Shown here: piece by piece, positions 38,481 through 47,427 of the stretch
How the letters are laid out: each line of letters starts with the position of its first letter
Numbering within the stretch: position 1 is the first letter of the stretch
Assembly (NCBI GenBank): GCA_023663655.1
Contig: JAMPGZ010000001.1
Coordinates: forward strand, 375,761 to 439,760
Source: Lachnospiraceae bacterium
Lineage (GTDB): Bacteria > Bacteroidota > Bacteroidia > Bacteroidales > Muribaculaceae
Direction of reading: 5' to 3'
DNA: 64,000 nucleotides
Notes under the pieces: model-generated
Database searches by the model: none
Told to the model about the DNA's origin: nothing
What the model saw: only the letters and a program-made list of their open reading frames with translations
Position numbers and translations under genes: made by a program

Positions 38481-39656
38481 ATGAAGAAGATCCTATTATC
38501 AGCTTTTATCGGAACAGCAGCCATTGCCATGTCGGCACAAGGTTTCGAAATAACCGGAAACATACCCGGACTACAGCCGGGGACCACTATCGAGCTAAAA
38601 TCGCGGGAACGGGGAGGACAGCATTCGCTGGGTAAAACCGCCGTGGAATCGACGGACGGAACATTTTCTTTAAGCGGCAGCGTCGCCTCTCCCACCCTTG
38701 CCGAACTTTACATCAATCAAAACAATCCCGACGGCTTGGCAAAAGCGGTGGAACTCATGGTAGAAAACACTCCGATCACTGTCAGCGCCGCCCACATCGA
38801 CAGTGTGCCACCATCGTTCTTCACTGGCACAGGAGGTCTGAAGATGAGGAAGAATGTCACTATCGCCGGAGGAAACGCCCAAAAGCAATATGCCGAATAC
38901 CTACAGGCTATGTTGCCTTACGACCTTGCGGCAAGAAAGGCTCATTATGATCTTTTCTGGGCTGACGGCAAGAAAGACAGGAGCAAAGACGAAGAGAACC
39001 GCCTGAAAGAAATATATGAAAACGCCGGTCTCAAAGAGGATTCGGCACGCAGGGCATTCATCGAGCAGCATCCATCCTACAGCATATCGGGACTACTGCT
39101 GATGAACGACTTGAATTCGCCGTTCTTCTATTCCGAAAGCGAGCTCAACGAGGTACACGACCGTATGCAACAGCTCGACGACGCAAAACGCCTGGAACAG
39201 GTGAACCGCGCGATCGAAGCAAGCCGCCGATTCCTGCGCGAATCACCCTACACTGACTTCGCCGTGGGCGACACGCTCAACAATGAGCTTCGTCTGTCGG
39301 ACTTCACCCAAAATGGCAAATATGTGATGATAGATTTCTGGGCATCATGGTGCGGACCCTGTCGTGCAGCAATACCTCACGTGCGCGACCTCTATCACAC
39401 CTATGGCGACAAGCTCGACATACTGGCAATCTCCGTCGACAGCGAGGAACCCGCATGGCGCAAGGCAATGGAGCAGGAAAAAATGGAATGGATCCAGCTT
39501 TGGGCTGGCGATGAACGCACAAAACCGCTTGTGGAAAATTACGGACTGAGCGGCATACCATTTCTGCTCGTACTAAGCCCCGACGGACGCATAATCCATG
39601 CCGGACACGACCCGGCAGGAGTGAACGCCATCCTCGAAAAAGAACTCGGCAAATAA
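38481..39656 (+). CDS. TlpA-like thioredoxin-fold protein with DUF4369-type N-terminus (copy 2)
   Basis: A second 391-residue protein of the same architecture. The signal peptide is MKKILLSAFIGTAAIAMSAQ; the N-terminal domain begins FEITGNIPGLQPGTTIELKS, and the thioredoxin domain has FWASWCGPCRAAIPHVRDLY and YGLSGIPFLLVL. It shares length, layout and active-site surroundings with the upstream gene but differs throughout, so the duplication is old. It is the last gene of the SusC/SusD operon; a hairpin follows 14 bp later. Confidence 0.88.
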   Translation: MKKILLSAFIGTAAIAMSAQGFEITGNIPGLQPGTTIELKSRERGGQHSLGKTAVESTDGTFSLSGSVASPTLAELYINQNNPDGLAKAVELMVENTPITVSAAHIDSVPPSFFTGTGGLKMRKNVTIAGGNAQKQYAEYLQAMLPYDLAARKAHYDLFWADGKKDRSKDEENRLKEIYENAGLKEDSARRAFIEQHPSYSISGLLLMNDLNSPFFYSESELNEVHDRMQQLDDAKRLEQVNRAIEASRRFLRESPYTDFAVGDTLNNELRLSDFTQNGKYVMIDFWASWCGPCRAAIPHVRDLYHTYGDKLDILAISVDSEEPAWRKAMEQEKMEWIQLWAGDERTKPLVENYGLSGIPFLLVLSPDGRIIHAGHDPAGVNAILEKELGK

Positions 39657-39670
39657 TCACCTTCACGGTA

Positions 39671-39712
39671 ATTGCGGTCGTTAAAGTCATTAAGTTCTTT
39701 AACGACCGCAAT
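39671..39712 (+). terminator. Hairpin terminating the SusC/SusD operon
   Basis: ATTGCGGTCGTTAAAG (39671-39686) pairs perfectly with CTTTAACGACCGCAAT (39697-39712), a 16-bp stem with a 10-base loop. Only a weak T-run (GTCTTTAA) follows. Confidence 0.7.
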
Positions 39713-39798
39713 GTCTTTAACGTCTGCAAGCACGGGGGTAGATGGCAATAAAAGTTATTGCTCCTGCAACATTAATTTGGATTCTCATTGATTTTCCA

Positions 39799-39806
39799 TA
39801 ACTTTG
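39799..39806 (+). promoter_or_regulatory. -7 box upstream of the YbhN-like gene
   Basis: TAACTTTG matches TAnnTTTG, 22 bp upstream of the GTG start at 39829. Confidence 0.45.
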
Positions 39807-39828
39807 TGCTGTATAAAAGTTAATTGCA

Positions 39829-40821
39829 GTGAAGAAAGTACTGAGCAATATATTCAAGTATGGATTGCCGGTGGCATTGAGTGCCTGGCTTTGCTACTAC
39901 CTCTACACCAAAATCGACATGAATGTGATCACCGCCGAGATCAGGCAGTGCAACTATTGGTGGATAGGCATAGCATTGGTTGTTAGCGTGTTTTCCCATG
40001 TGTTCCGCGCGATGAGATGGAGCATACAGCTCGACGCGCTGAAAATCCACACTCCGCTTGCTCCATTGACGTGGAGCGTGTTTGGCACATACGCTATCAA
40101 TCTGCTTGCCCCTCGCCTTGGTGAGCTATGGCGCTCGGGCTACATAGCCAAACGCCAGAAAGCGCCGTTCACCACCGTTTTCGGCTCAATGGTGTGCGAC
40201 CGTCTTGCCGACACCGCCATGGTGCTGTTGCTCACAGTCGGCACATTCTTCATCGCACGGGAGGCATTTGTGGCATTCTCCGAGAAATACCCCCAGGCTT
40301 ATCAGGGGATTGAAAGCATCTTCCACAGCCCCATGTTTTGGGGTGTCTGCATCATCGGTGTCGCCGCTATTGCATGGCTGTTCATGTCGAAAAGCAGCAA
40401 CAAGTGGGTGCTGAAGATACGCACCTGGGTGAAAGACCTTTGGGACGGATTTGCCGTAGTGGCAAAAATGCCGGGAAAAGGGCGTTGGATCCTACTCACA
40501 TTCGCTATATGGGGATGCTATTTCCTTCAGCTTTATCTACAATTCCAGGCATTTGACTTCACCGTGGGATTGGGATTCATCTGCGCTTTGGTCACCTTTG
40601 TCCTTTCAAGCATCTCGATGGGCATCCCGAGCAACGGCGGTCTTGGACCATGGCACCTCGCTGTCATCTTCTCATTAGGCATATATGGCGTGGAGTTTGA
40701 CCGTGCGGCGGCATTCGCCATGATTGTGTGGGGAGTCCAGAACGCTTTCGTGGTTCTTCTCGGAATCTACGCATTCATCTCAATAGCCCTCGACGGAAGA
40801 AAACGCTCACGCATCGCTTAA
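39829..40821 (+). CDS. YbhN/UPF0104-like membrane protein (lysylphosphatidylglycerol synthase TM region)
   Basis: A 330-residue integral membrane protein that starts with GTG. About eight hydrophobic segments are seen, and the family motifs RAMRWSIQLDALK, FGTYAINLLAPRLGELWRSG and SISMGIPSNGGLGPWHLAVI are present. The family shares the membrane part of lysylphosphatidylglycerol synthase (MprF) but lacks its aminoacyl-transferase domain; its members are proposed flippases or lipid-associated proteins. The specific lipid is unknown. It is followed 23 bp later by a small one-TM protein. Confidence 0.85.
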   Translation: MKKVLSNIFKYGLPVALSAWLCYYLYTKIDMNVITAEIRQCNYWWIGIALVVSVFSHVFRAMRWSIQLDALKIHTPLAPLTWSVFGTYAINLLAPRLGELWRSGYIAKRQKAPFTTVFGSMVCDRLADTAMVLLLTVGTFFIAREAFVAFSEKYPQAYQGIESIFHSPMFWGVCIIGVAAIAWLFMSKSSNKWVLKIRTWVKDLWDGFAVVAKMPGKGRWILLTFAIWGCYFLQLYLQFQAFDFTVGLGFICALVTFVLSSISMGIPSNGGLGPWHLAVIFSLGIYGVEFDRAAAFAMIVWGVQNAFVVLLGIYAFISIALDGRKRSRIA

Positions 40822-40844
40822 CACACTTCACTCTCAACCTGACT

Positions 40845-41336
40845 ATGGATTTCGACGACAAACCCGACTATTTCATGGCTCCTCAGCCCGAGGAAACGCC
40901 CGATCCCGTGATACGATTTGACAATGAAGATGCGCCTCAGCCAGAGAAACCTCGGCGCCGCCACCGAGGACGCAAGATTCTCCTGTGGTCGGTGCTCATT
41001 ATCGTAGCCGTGCTCGCTGCTACATTCTGGATGAGGTATCTTGCCCCCTACGAAACCCACATGCACGAAGAGGGATATGTGGTCGACTTCAAAAAACAAG
41101 GGTTCCTTTTCAAGACATGGGAGGGACAGATGCTCGTCAACCAAGCTCTCATCGACACCACGCAGACATATTCGCGCGACTTCGTATTCTCAGTCGACAA
41201 TGACCGCGTGGCACGTGAACTCTCCTCTCTCAAAGGGAGCGGCAGAAAAGTGTCGGTCACATATAAGCGTTACTGGGGAGCGCTGCCATGGCGAGGTGCC
41301 ACCACCTGCATCGTGACAAGCGTCAATCCCGACTAA
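40845..41336 (+). CDS. Single-TM protein, function unknown
   Basis: A 163-residue protein from ATG 40845. The acidic N-terminus (MDFDDKPDYFMAPQPEETPD) is cytoplasmic, followed by a basic patch (KPRRRHRGRK), one membrane helix (ILLWSVLIIVAVLAATFW), and an extracytoplasmic domain with YVVDFKKQGFLFKTWEGQML and KVSVTYKRYWGALPWRGAT. I do not assign a family; similar Bacteroidales proteins occur near pfkA. It likely shares a transcript with the YbhN-like gene. Confidence 0.75.
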   Translation: MDFDDKPDYFMAPQPEETPDPVIRFDNEDAPQPEKPRRRHRGRKILLWSVLIIVAVLAATFWMRYLAPYETHMHEEGYVVDFKKQGFLFKTWEGQMLVNQALIDTTQTYSRDFVFSVDNDRVARELSSLKGSGRKVSVTYKRYWGALPWRGATTCIVTSVNPD

Positions 41337-41372
41337 ACGAAGAAATAAATAGTTAAAAATTGCAATTGACGG

Positions 41373-41403
41373 TTGTTTTTAATCCTCCTATTTAATAATT
41401 TTG
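41373..41403 (+). promoter_or_regulatory. Promoter of pfkA
   Basis: TTG (41373-41375), 20 bp, TAATTTTG (41396-41403): a good Bacteroidetes-type promoter 31 bp upstream of the pfkA ATG. Confidence 0.6.
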
Positions 41404-41434
41404 CGATAATATATCATTTAATCTCTATTCAACT

Positions 41435-42415
41435 ATGTCACAGATTAAGACCGTAGGCATTCTCACCTCAGGAGGTGACGCGCCCGGAATGAACGCGGCA
41501 ATCCGTGCCGTGACCCGCTCGGCAATATATAGCGGGCTAAAAGTGAAAGGTATCTATCGCGGTTACCGAGGTCTTATAACTGACGAAATCGTGGATTTCA
41601 AGACTCAAAACGTGTCCAACATCATACAGATGGGCGGAACCATCTTGAAAACGGCGCGATGCAAGGAATTTGAGACCCCCGAAGGACGCCAACTCGCTTA
41701 CGACACGCTGAAACAGCATGAGATAGACTCACTTGTTGTGATCGGCGGCGACGGCTCGCTCACAGGAGCAAGAATATTTGCCAGCGAATTCAATCTGCCC
41801 ATCATCGGACTCCCCGGAACTATCGACAACGACCTTTTCGGCACCGACAAGACCATAGGCTACGACACAGCGCTCAACACCATCATGGAGTGTGTCGACA
41901 AAATCCGCGACACCGCCACCAGCCACGAACGCCTGTTTTTCATCGAGGTAATGGGACGCGATGCCGGATTCCTCGCTCTTAACGGCGCGATCGCATCGGG
42001 AGCGGAAGCGGCAATCATTCCGGAAATCTCGACTCAGGTGGACCAGCTTGCGGAACTTATACAAAACGGTTTCCGCAAGAGCAAGAACTCATCTATAGTG
42101 CTTGTTGCCGAAAGCCCCGTGACCGGCGGAGCAATGGGACTTGCCGAACGCGTGAAAAATGAATACCCCGGTTACGATGTGCGTGTATCAATCCTCGGAC
42201 ACCTGCAGCGCGGAGGATCCCCCACCGCAGCCGACCGCATCCTCGCTTCGCGTCTCGGATCGGCAGCAATCGACGCTCTTCTCGAGGACCAGCGAAATGT
42301 GATGATCGGCATCCGTAATGACGAGATCGTATATGTGCCTTTTAGCAAAGCTATAAAGAACGACAAGCAGATCAAGCCGGAACTTATCGACACCCTGCGT
42401 CGTCTCTCAATCTAA
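41435..42415 (+). CDS. pfkA: ATP-dependent 6-phosphofructokinase
   Basis: PfkA phosphorylates fructose 6-phosphate to fructose 1,6-bisphosphate. The 326-residue protein has [20 protein letters not shown], the nucleotide site [11 protein letters not shown] (Gly after GGD points to ATP rather than pyrophosphate as donor), the catalytic [14 protein letters not shown], and the substrate motif [14 protein letters not shown]. Length is typical of the bacterial allosteric enzyme. Own promoter upstream, hairpin terminator downstream. Confidence 0.97.
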   Translation: MSQIKTVGILTSGGDAPGMNAAIRAVTRSAIYSGLKVKGIYRGYRGLITDEIVDFKTQNVSNIIQMGGTILKTARCKEFETPEGRQLAYDTLKQHEIDSLVVIGGDGSLTGARIFASEFNLPIIGLPGTIDNDLFGTDKTIGYDTALNTIMECVDKIRDTATSHERLFFIEVMGRDAGFLALNGAIASGAEAAIIPEISTQVDQLAELIQNGFRKSKNSSIVLVAESPVTGGAMGLAERVKNEYPGYDVRVSILGHLQRGGSPTAADRILASRLGSAAIDALLEDQRNVMIGIRNDEIVYVPFSKAIKNDKQIKPELIDTLRRLSI

Positions 42416-42421
42416 TATCTA

Positions 42422-42457
42422 AGCGGATAGGGTTCACCAACTCGTGCCCTATCCGCT
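42422..42457 (+). terminator. Hairpin after pfkA
   Basis: AGCGGATAGGG (42422-42432) pairs perfectly with CCCTATCCGCT (42447-42457), an 11-bp stem with a 14-base loop. No T-run follows, so termination may be weak. Confidence 0.6.
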
Positions 42458-42511
42458 CAGCATATCTGCCCCTCTCCTCCTCAATTCCAGCAATCAATCC
42501 CCCTCGACTCC

Positions 42512-43792
42512 ATGGAAAAACTTATGCAATACATCTGGCAACACCGCCTGTGGCAACCGGTGGACATGAAAACGTGTGCAGGAACGCACGTAAGAATCAT
42601 CGATCCCGGCAAACTCAACACCGGCTCCGGACCCGACTTTTTCAACGCGAAAATCAAAATCGGCGACCAAATGTGGGCAGGCGACGTGGAAATCCATGTG
42701 AGAGCAAGCGACTGGCACCGCCACAACCACCACACCGATCCCGCCTATGACTCGGTGATATTGCACGTGGTCGCCAAAGATGATATGCCCATAAAGCGTT
42801 CCGACGGAAACATAATACCGCAAATGAAGATGGATTGCAGCCCCAATTTCCGTGCCCGATATGATTCTCTTGTCAATCTTGCCGACCGAGACCTCCCTTG
42901 CCGTCAGGAAATCTCTGTAATGGAACCGCTGCACCTTCATTCATGGATCGACTCTCTTGCCTACGAAAGGCTTTATCAAAAAAGCGAACGTATAAGACGC
43001 TATCTCGACCATTTTTCGGGCGACTGGGAATCCACTTGCTACACCGCCCTTGCAAGAGCGCTCGGATTCGGAATAAACAGCGAGCCGTTTGAGCGACTTG
43101 CCATGAGCCTTCCGCTGAAATTCATCGGCAAACACTCTGACTCTCAATTGAGCATCGAAGCTCTTCTTTTCGGTCAAGCCGGGTTTCTGGACAATATTGA
43201 AAATCCCGACACCTATACTTCTCTGCTGAAACAGGAGTATGATTTTCTCGCCCATAAATTCTCGCTCACCAAACCATCTTCACTCGGATGGAAAACGGCT
43301 CGGATGCGACCACCCAACTTTCCCCACCGCCGCATAGCTTTCCTCGCGGCAATACTGTTTGGCGGCTTCAAGCTGATGTCAAAGATACTCGACACACGCA
43401 GCGTTGACGATTTGCCTCGACTTTTCAATGTAGAATTTACCGGATACTGGGCAAACCACTACACTTTCAGCGGAGCCACCGAAAAACCGGTCACAGCCGC
43501 ATTAAGCAGCTCCTCCATCTCAGTGCTCGCCATCAATGTTGTGATTCCGCTCATGCACGCTTATTCCATTTCAACCGACAACAGGGAACTGACCGCCCTA
43601 TCAGTAGGGCTATTGCAGGAGTTAAAGCCCGAAAGCAATACAATCATCTCACTGTTCAACGCCGGAGGTATCCAATGTCCTGACGCGTGGACATCACAAG
43701 CTCTGATACAATTGCGGCGGGAATATTGCGAGACAAAAAAGTGCATTTACTGCCGCATAGGGCACCGTATGTTGTCAAAATGCGCTAAATAG
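42512..43792 (+). CDS. DUF2851 family protein
   Basis: A 426-residue cytoplasmic protein. The N-terminal part (YIWQHRLWQPVDMKTCAGTH, then GPDFFNAKIKIGDQMWAGDV and EIHVRASDWHRHNHHTDPAY) is the hallmark of the DUF2851 family, which is common in Bacteroidetes. The region resembles a nuclease-like fold by its conserved Asp, Glu and His residues, but no activity is established. The C-terminus has four cysteines (NAGGIQCPDAWT and ETKKCIYCRIG), which could bind a metal. Single gene. Confidence 0.85.
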   Translation: MEKLMQYIWQHRLWQPVDMKTCAGTHVRIIDPGKLNTGSGPDFFNAKIKIGDQMWAGDVEIHVRASDWHRHNHHTDPAYDSVILHVVAKDDMPIKRSDGNIIPQMKMDCSPNFRARYDSLVNLADRDLPCRQEISVMEPLHLHSWIDSLAYERLYQKSERIRRYLDHFSGDWESTCYTALARALGFGINSEPFERLAMSLPLKFIGKHSDSQLSIEALLFGQAGFLDNIENPDTYTSLLKQEYDFLAHKFSLTKPSSLGWKTARMRPPNFPHRRIAFLAAILFGGFKLMSKILDTRSVDDLPRLFNVEFTGYWANHYTFSGATEKPVTAALSSSSISVLAINVVIPLMHAYSISTDNRELTALSVGLLQELKPESNTIISLFNAGGIQCPDAWTSQALIQLRREYCETKKCIYCRIGHRMLSKCAK

Positions 43793-43816
43793 CTCATCAA
43801 TATCCGCATAAAAATG

Positions 43817-43824
43817 TATCTTTG
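43817..43824 (+). promoter_or_regulatory. -7 box just upstream of the NamZ-like gene
   Basis: TATCTTTG matches TAnnTTTG. It lies only five bases before ATG 43829, so if active the transcript would be nearly leaderless. An in-frame ATG at 43814 lies before the box. Confidence 0.35.
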
Positions 43825-43828
43825 TGTC

Positions 43829-45064
43829 ATGAACATTTTCCGACACATAATCTATATAGCGCTTCTACTTGCCGCAGCTCCACAAGCCACCTCATGCGGC
43901 TCGCGCGGCTCTTCAGCCACTCAGTCACAAACCGAAGCTCCCGCCGATACAATCAAAGATATAATCCCGGGCGCGGCACGAGCCGACATCTACACCCCCT
44001 TGCTGAAAGGGAAGCGCGTGGCGCTCCTGTCAAACCACACCGGAACAGTAGGCGATAGGCACACTCTTGACGTAATGCTTGAAAACGGCATAAACGTGAC
44101 CACGCTGTTGTCGCCGGAGCATGGCTTCCGAGGAACCGCCGACGCGGGACAACACGTGAAAAGCGGAATCGACGAAGCCACCGGACTACCCGTGAAATCA
44201 CTATATTCCGGAGGAAAACGCGGCATCCCCGACGAAGTTATGGACTCAATCGACGCTATCGTAGTGGACTTGCAGGATGTGGGCACACGCTTCTACACCT
44301 ATCACATCACAATGATTGAGGCGATGGAGGCTGCCGCACGCCACGGCAAGAAAGTGATAGTGCTCGACCGCCCAAATCCTCTCGGCATGACTGTCGACGG
44401 TCCTGTTCTCGACATGAAGCTGCGCAGCGGCGTGGGACGCATCCCGGTTCCTGTGCTCCACGGCATGACCATGGGCGAGATAGCCACAATGGCAAATGGT
44501 GAAGGATGGCTTAAGAACGGCGACAAAGCCGATCTTACCGTAATACCCGTGGAAAATTACACCCATGCGTCGCGTTATACCCTCCCACAAGCTCCATCGC
44601 CCAATCTGCGCGACATGACAGCGATATATCTCTACCCTTCACTGTGCTATTTTGAGGGTACGACAGCAAGCGTGGGACGCGGCACCGATTTCCCGTTCAT
44701 GGCTTACGGGCATCCAGCCATGCGCGACCGAGGCTTCTCATTCACACCTAAAAGCGTTCCCGGAGCCAAGAATCCACCATTATTAGGCAAACTTTGCCAT
44801 GGGGTTGACCTGCGTGACGCTGATGTTGACTCAGTCATATCGGCAGGCGTAGACCTAAGCTACATCATCGATGCCTACAACAACATGACCTCAGGCAAAG
44901 CGACTTTCTTCAACTCATTTTTTGACAAACTGATAGGTAATGACCGCGTACGCCCGATGATCGTGGCTGGCAAATCGGCTTCAGAAATAAAAGCCACATG
45001 GCAAGATGAAGTCAACGCATTCAAAACACGCCGTCAGCCTTACCTCCTATATCCTCTCCAATGA
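43829..45064 (+). CDS. DUF1343 exo-beta-N-acetylmuramidase (NamZ-like, GH171)
   Basis: NamZ-type enzymes release MurNAc from the non-reducing end of peptidoglycan fragments. From ATG 43829 the protein has 411 residues; an ATG at 43814 would add five. The N-terminus (NIFRHIIYIALLLAAAPQATSCGS) is a signal with a plausible lipobox. Family motifs are KGKRVALLSNHTGTVG, LLSPEHGFRGTADAGQ with its conserved Glu, IVVDLQDVGTRFYTYHITM, LDRPNPLG and FEGTTASVGRGTDFPF. It overlaps the symporter gene by four bases. With that transporter it probably scavenges MurNAc or larger cell-wall sugars; the pathway role is inference. Confidence 0.9.
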   Translation: MNIFRHIIYIALLLAAAPQATSCGSRGSSATQSQTEAPADTIKDIIPGAARADIYTPLLKGKRVALLSNHTGTVGDRHTLDVMLENGINVTTLLSPEHGFRGTADAGQHVKSGIDEATGLPVKSLYSGGKRGIPDEVMDSIDAIVVDLQDVGTRFYTYHITMIEAMEAAARHGKKVIVLDRPNPLGMTVDGPVLDMKLRSGVGRIPVPVLHGMTMGEIATMANGEGWLKNGDKADLTVIPVENYTHASRYTLPQAPSPNLRDMTAIYLYPSLCYFEGTTASVGRGTDFPFMAYGHPAMRDRGFSFTPKSVPGAKNPPLLGKLCHGVDLRDADVDSVISAGVDLSYIIDAYNNMTSGKATFFNSFFDKLIGNDRVRPMIVAGKSASEIKATWQDEVNAFKTRRQPYLLYPLQ

Positions 45065-46539
45065 CACCGGCAATCATCATTATCACATTCCTCGCTTATG
45101 TCACAGTTCTCATCGGCATAAGCTGGCTGTCATCACGCAGCACTGACAACAATGGATTTTTCACCGGCAACCGCCGCGCGCCGTGGCCGGTGGTGGCGAT
45201 CGCCACCGTGGGAGCTGCCATCTCGGGGGTCACATTCATAAGCGTGCCGGGAATGGTAGCCGACAAAGGGCTTAGTTACTTGCAGATGGTGCTCGGATTC
45301 ATCGTAGGATATGCCGTAATCGCCTTTGTACTGGTACCGTTGTTCTACCGCCGCAACCTCATCTCCATCTACAGCTATCTGGGTGAGCGGTTCGGAATGA
45401 GAACTTACCGCACCGGAGCATGGTTTTTCTTCGTGTCCAAGATGCTCGGCGCCTCAGTGCGCTTCTTCGTGGTGTGCATCGTGCTGCAAACCCTCGTGTG
45501 CACACCGCTGCATATTCCATTCTGGATCAACGTGCTTGTCACGGTCGCATTGGTGTGGGTCTACACTTTCCGTGGTGGAGTCAAGTCACTGATATGGACC
45601 GATGCCTTCAAAAGTTTCTGTCTGGTGGTATCGGCAGGGCTATGCGTATATTTCATCGCTGTGAATCTCGATTTTACTCCGCGCGATCTATATGCCTCAG
45701 TCACCACCCATGACTCATTCCGCATCTTCTATTTCGACGATCCCTCAAAAGGCACCTATTTCTGGAAACAGTTCATAGCCGGAATCTTCATGGCTATAGC
45801 TATTAACGGGCTTGATCAGGACATGATGCAACGGCATCTGGCTTGCCGCGACTCGCTGTCGAGCCAGAAAAACATGATTACGAGCGGAATAATGCAATTT
45901 TTCGTCATCGGGTTGTTTCTCATCCTCGGCATAATGCTCGTAATCTACATCGACAGAATCCCCGGCTTGGAGATGCCTGAAAAAAGCGATGAAATCTTCG
46001 GACTTGTAGCCGCCCACCCGTCACTGCCGGCATCGGTAGGCATTCTGTTCATCATCGGGCTTGTGGCAGCGGCATATTCAGCCGCAGGATCGGCTATGGT
46101 GTCGCTCACCACATCTTTTTCGGTCGACATTCTCGACGGCACATCCAAGGGTGAAGCCAAACTTGCCTCCATGCGCAAACTTGTCCATATCGCGATGGCA
46201 TTGACTATGGCGGCGGTAATAATCATATTCTACCTCATCAGCGAGGAGGATGCCATAAGCGCCGTCTACACTCTCGCATCCTATACCTACGGACCTATCC
46301 TCGGGTTATTCACATTTGGAATGTTTTCCCGCCGTCAGGTCTATGACCGTATGGTACCGGTAGTGTGCATCGCCGCTCCGCTCATCTGTCTGCTGGCAAA
46401 ATCCTGGCTGAAAAGCTCCTTCAACTATGAAATGAGTTTTGAACTGTTGCTGCTCAACGCACTGCTCACCTGCATGGGGCTTGCCATATTTTCACGCAAA
46501 CCACAAACTGTATTGACTCAATGGCAAGAGAAAATCTGA
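45061..46539 (+). CDS. Sodium:solute symporter (SSS family)
   Basis: A 492-residue inner-membrane transporter with about 13 hydrophobic segments. The N-terminal region has WLSSRSTDNNGFFTGNRRAP and ATVGAAISGVTFISVPGMVA; the region near residue 340 (LVAAAYSAAGSAMVSLTTSF, then SVDIL) holds the Ser/Thr cluster linked to sodium binding. The coupling to the NamZ-like gene (ATGA overlap) suggests a cell-wall sugar such as MurNAc as cargo, by analogy with other Bacteroidetes loci; this is inference. Its 3' end overlaps the WYL regulator by 19 bp. Confidence 0.9.
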   Translation: MTPAIIIITFLAYVTVLIGISWLSSRSTDNNGFFTGNRRAPWPVVAIATVGAAISGVTFISVPGMVADKGLSYLQMVLGFIVGYAVIAFVLVPLFYRRNLISIYSYLGERFGMRTYRTGAWFFFVSKMLGASVRFFVVCIVLQTLVCTPLHIPFWINVLVTVALVWVYTFRGGVKSLIWTDAFKSFCLVVSAGLCVYFIAVNLDFTPRDLYASVTTHDSFRIFYFDDPSKGTYFWKQFIAGIFMAIAINGLDQDMMQRHLACRDSLSSQKNMITSGIMQFFVIGLFLILGIMLVIYIDRIPGLEMPEKSDEIFGLVAAHPSLPASVGILFIIGLVAAAYSAAGSAMVSLTTSFSVDILDGTSKGEAKLASMRKLVHIAMALTMAAVIIIFYLISEEDAISAVYTLASYTYGPILGLFTFGMFSRRQVYDRMVPVVCIAAPLICLLAKSWLKSSFNYEMSFELLLLNALLTCMGLAIFSRKPQTVLTQWQEKI

Positions 46540-47420
46540 CCCGATATCTGTGGATTATCGACACAATCCGTTCCTATGGCAACATATCCCGTGAAGAGAT
46601 AAGCCGCTTGTGGGAACGCTCATCGCTGTCAAACGGACGACCGATGGCTCGACGCACATTCTACAATGACCGGAACTCCATCGAATCAATCTTCGGTATC
46701 GCCATACAATGCAATCCCGCAACGTATGAATACTACATCGAGAGCGGCAACGAGCATCAGACCAACGCGATGAACTGGCTGCTCAACTCGGCTTCGATAG
46801 GCGATGTCATAAGCGGAACCCAGGAGATAGGGCACAAAATATTTCTTGAAGAGGCCCCTTCATCCCACGAGAATCTGCCTATCATAGTTGACGCTCTGAA
46901 ACAGAACAATCCGGTCACATTCACCTATCAATCATATTCACGCACCAATCCAAGCCGTGGCAATCAGCTCGAACCCTACTTCCTGAAGTTTTTCAAACAA
47001 CGCTGGTACATCACCGGACGCAGCATAAAGAGCAACACCTTGAAAACATACGCGCTTGAGCGAATGAGCGAGGTGACACTTGTCAACTCCACATTCTCAG
47101 TGCCTGAGGATTTTAACGCAGAAGAGTATATACGCAACAGCTACGGCATCATCTTTGATGAAGGGAGTGTGAAAAATGTGGCGATACGCACCGATTCAAG
47201 ACAAGCCAAATACCTGCGATCAGTGCCTCTGCACAGTTCCCAGACCGAAATACTTCACGACGCTTATTCCATATTCTACTACAAAATAAAAATAACTCCC
47301 GACTTCGTGCAGGAGTTATTGTCATACGGTCCTAAAATCACGGTCCTGAATCCACCGGAATTAAGGGCAATGATTATCACATCGCTTCAAGAATCACTGA
47401 ATAACTACAGCGACTCTTAG
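46521..47420 (+). CDS. WYL-domain transcriptional regulator
   Basis: A 299-residue cytoplasmic regulator. The N-terminal part (ISREEISRLWERSSLSNGRP, then MARRTFYNDRNSIESIFGI) is a winged helix-turn-helix, and the central WYL domain includes FTYQSYSRTNPSRGNQLEPY and FFKQRWYITGRSI. WYL domains bind nucleic acid or nucleotide-like ligands and regulate gene expression. It overlaps the symporter gene by 19 bp, so it is in the same operon and may control it. Its 3' end lies seven bases from the convergent polA gene. Confidence 0.88.
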   Translation: MARENLTRYLWIIDTIRSYGNISREEISRLWERSSLSNGRPMARRTFYNDRNSIESIFGIAIQCNPATYEYYIESGNEHQTNAMNWLLNSASIGDVISGTQEIGHKIFLEEAPSSHENLPIIVDALKQNNPVTFTYQSYSRTNPSRGNQLEPYFLKFFKQRWYITGRSIKSNTLKTYALERMSEVTLVNSTFSVPEDFNAEEYIRNSYGIIFDEGSVKNVAIRTDSRQAKYLRSVPLHSSQTEILHDAYSIFYYKIKITPDFVQELLSYGPKITVLNPPELRAMIITSLQESLNNYSDS

Positions 47421-47427
47421 AGGATGT

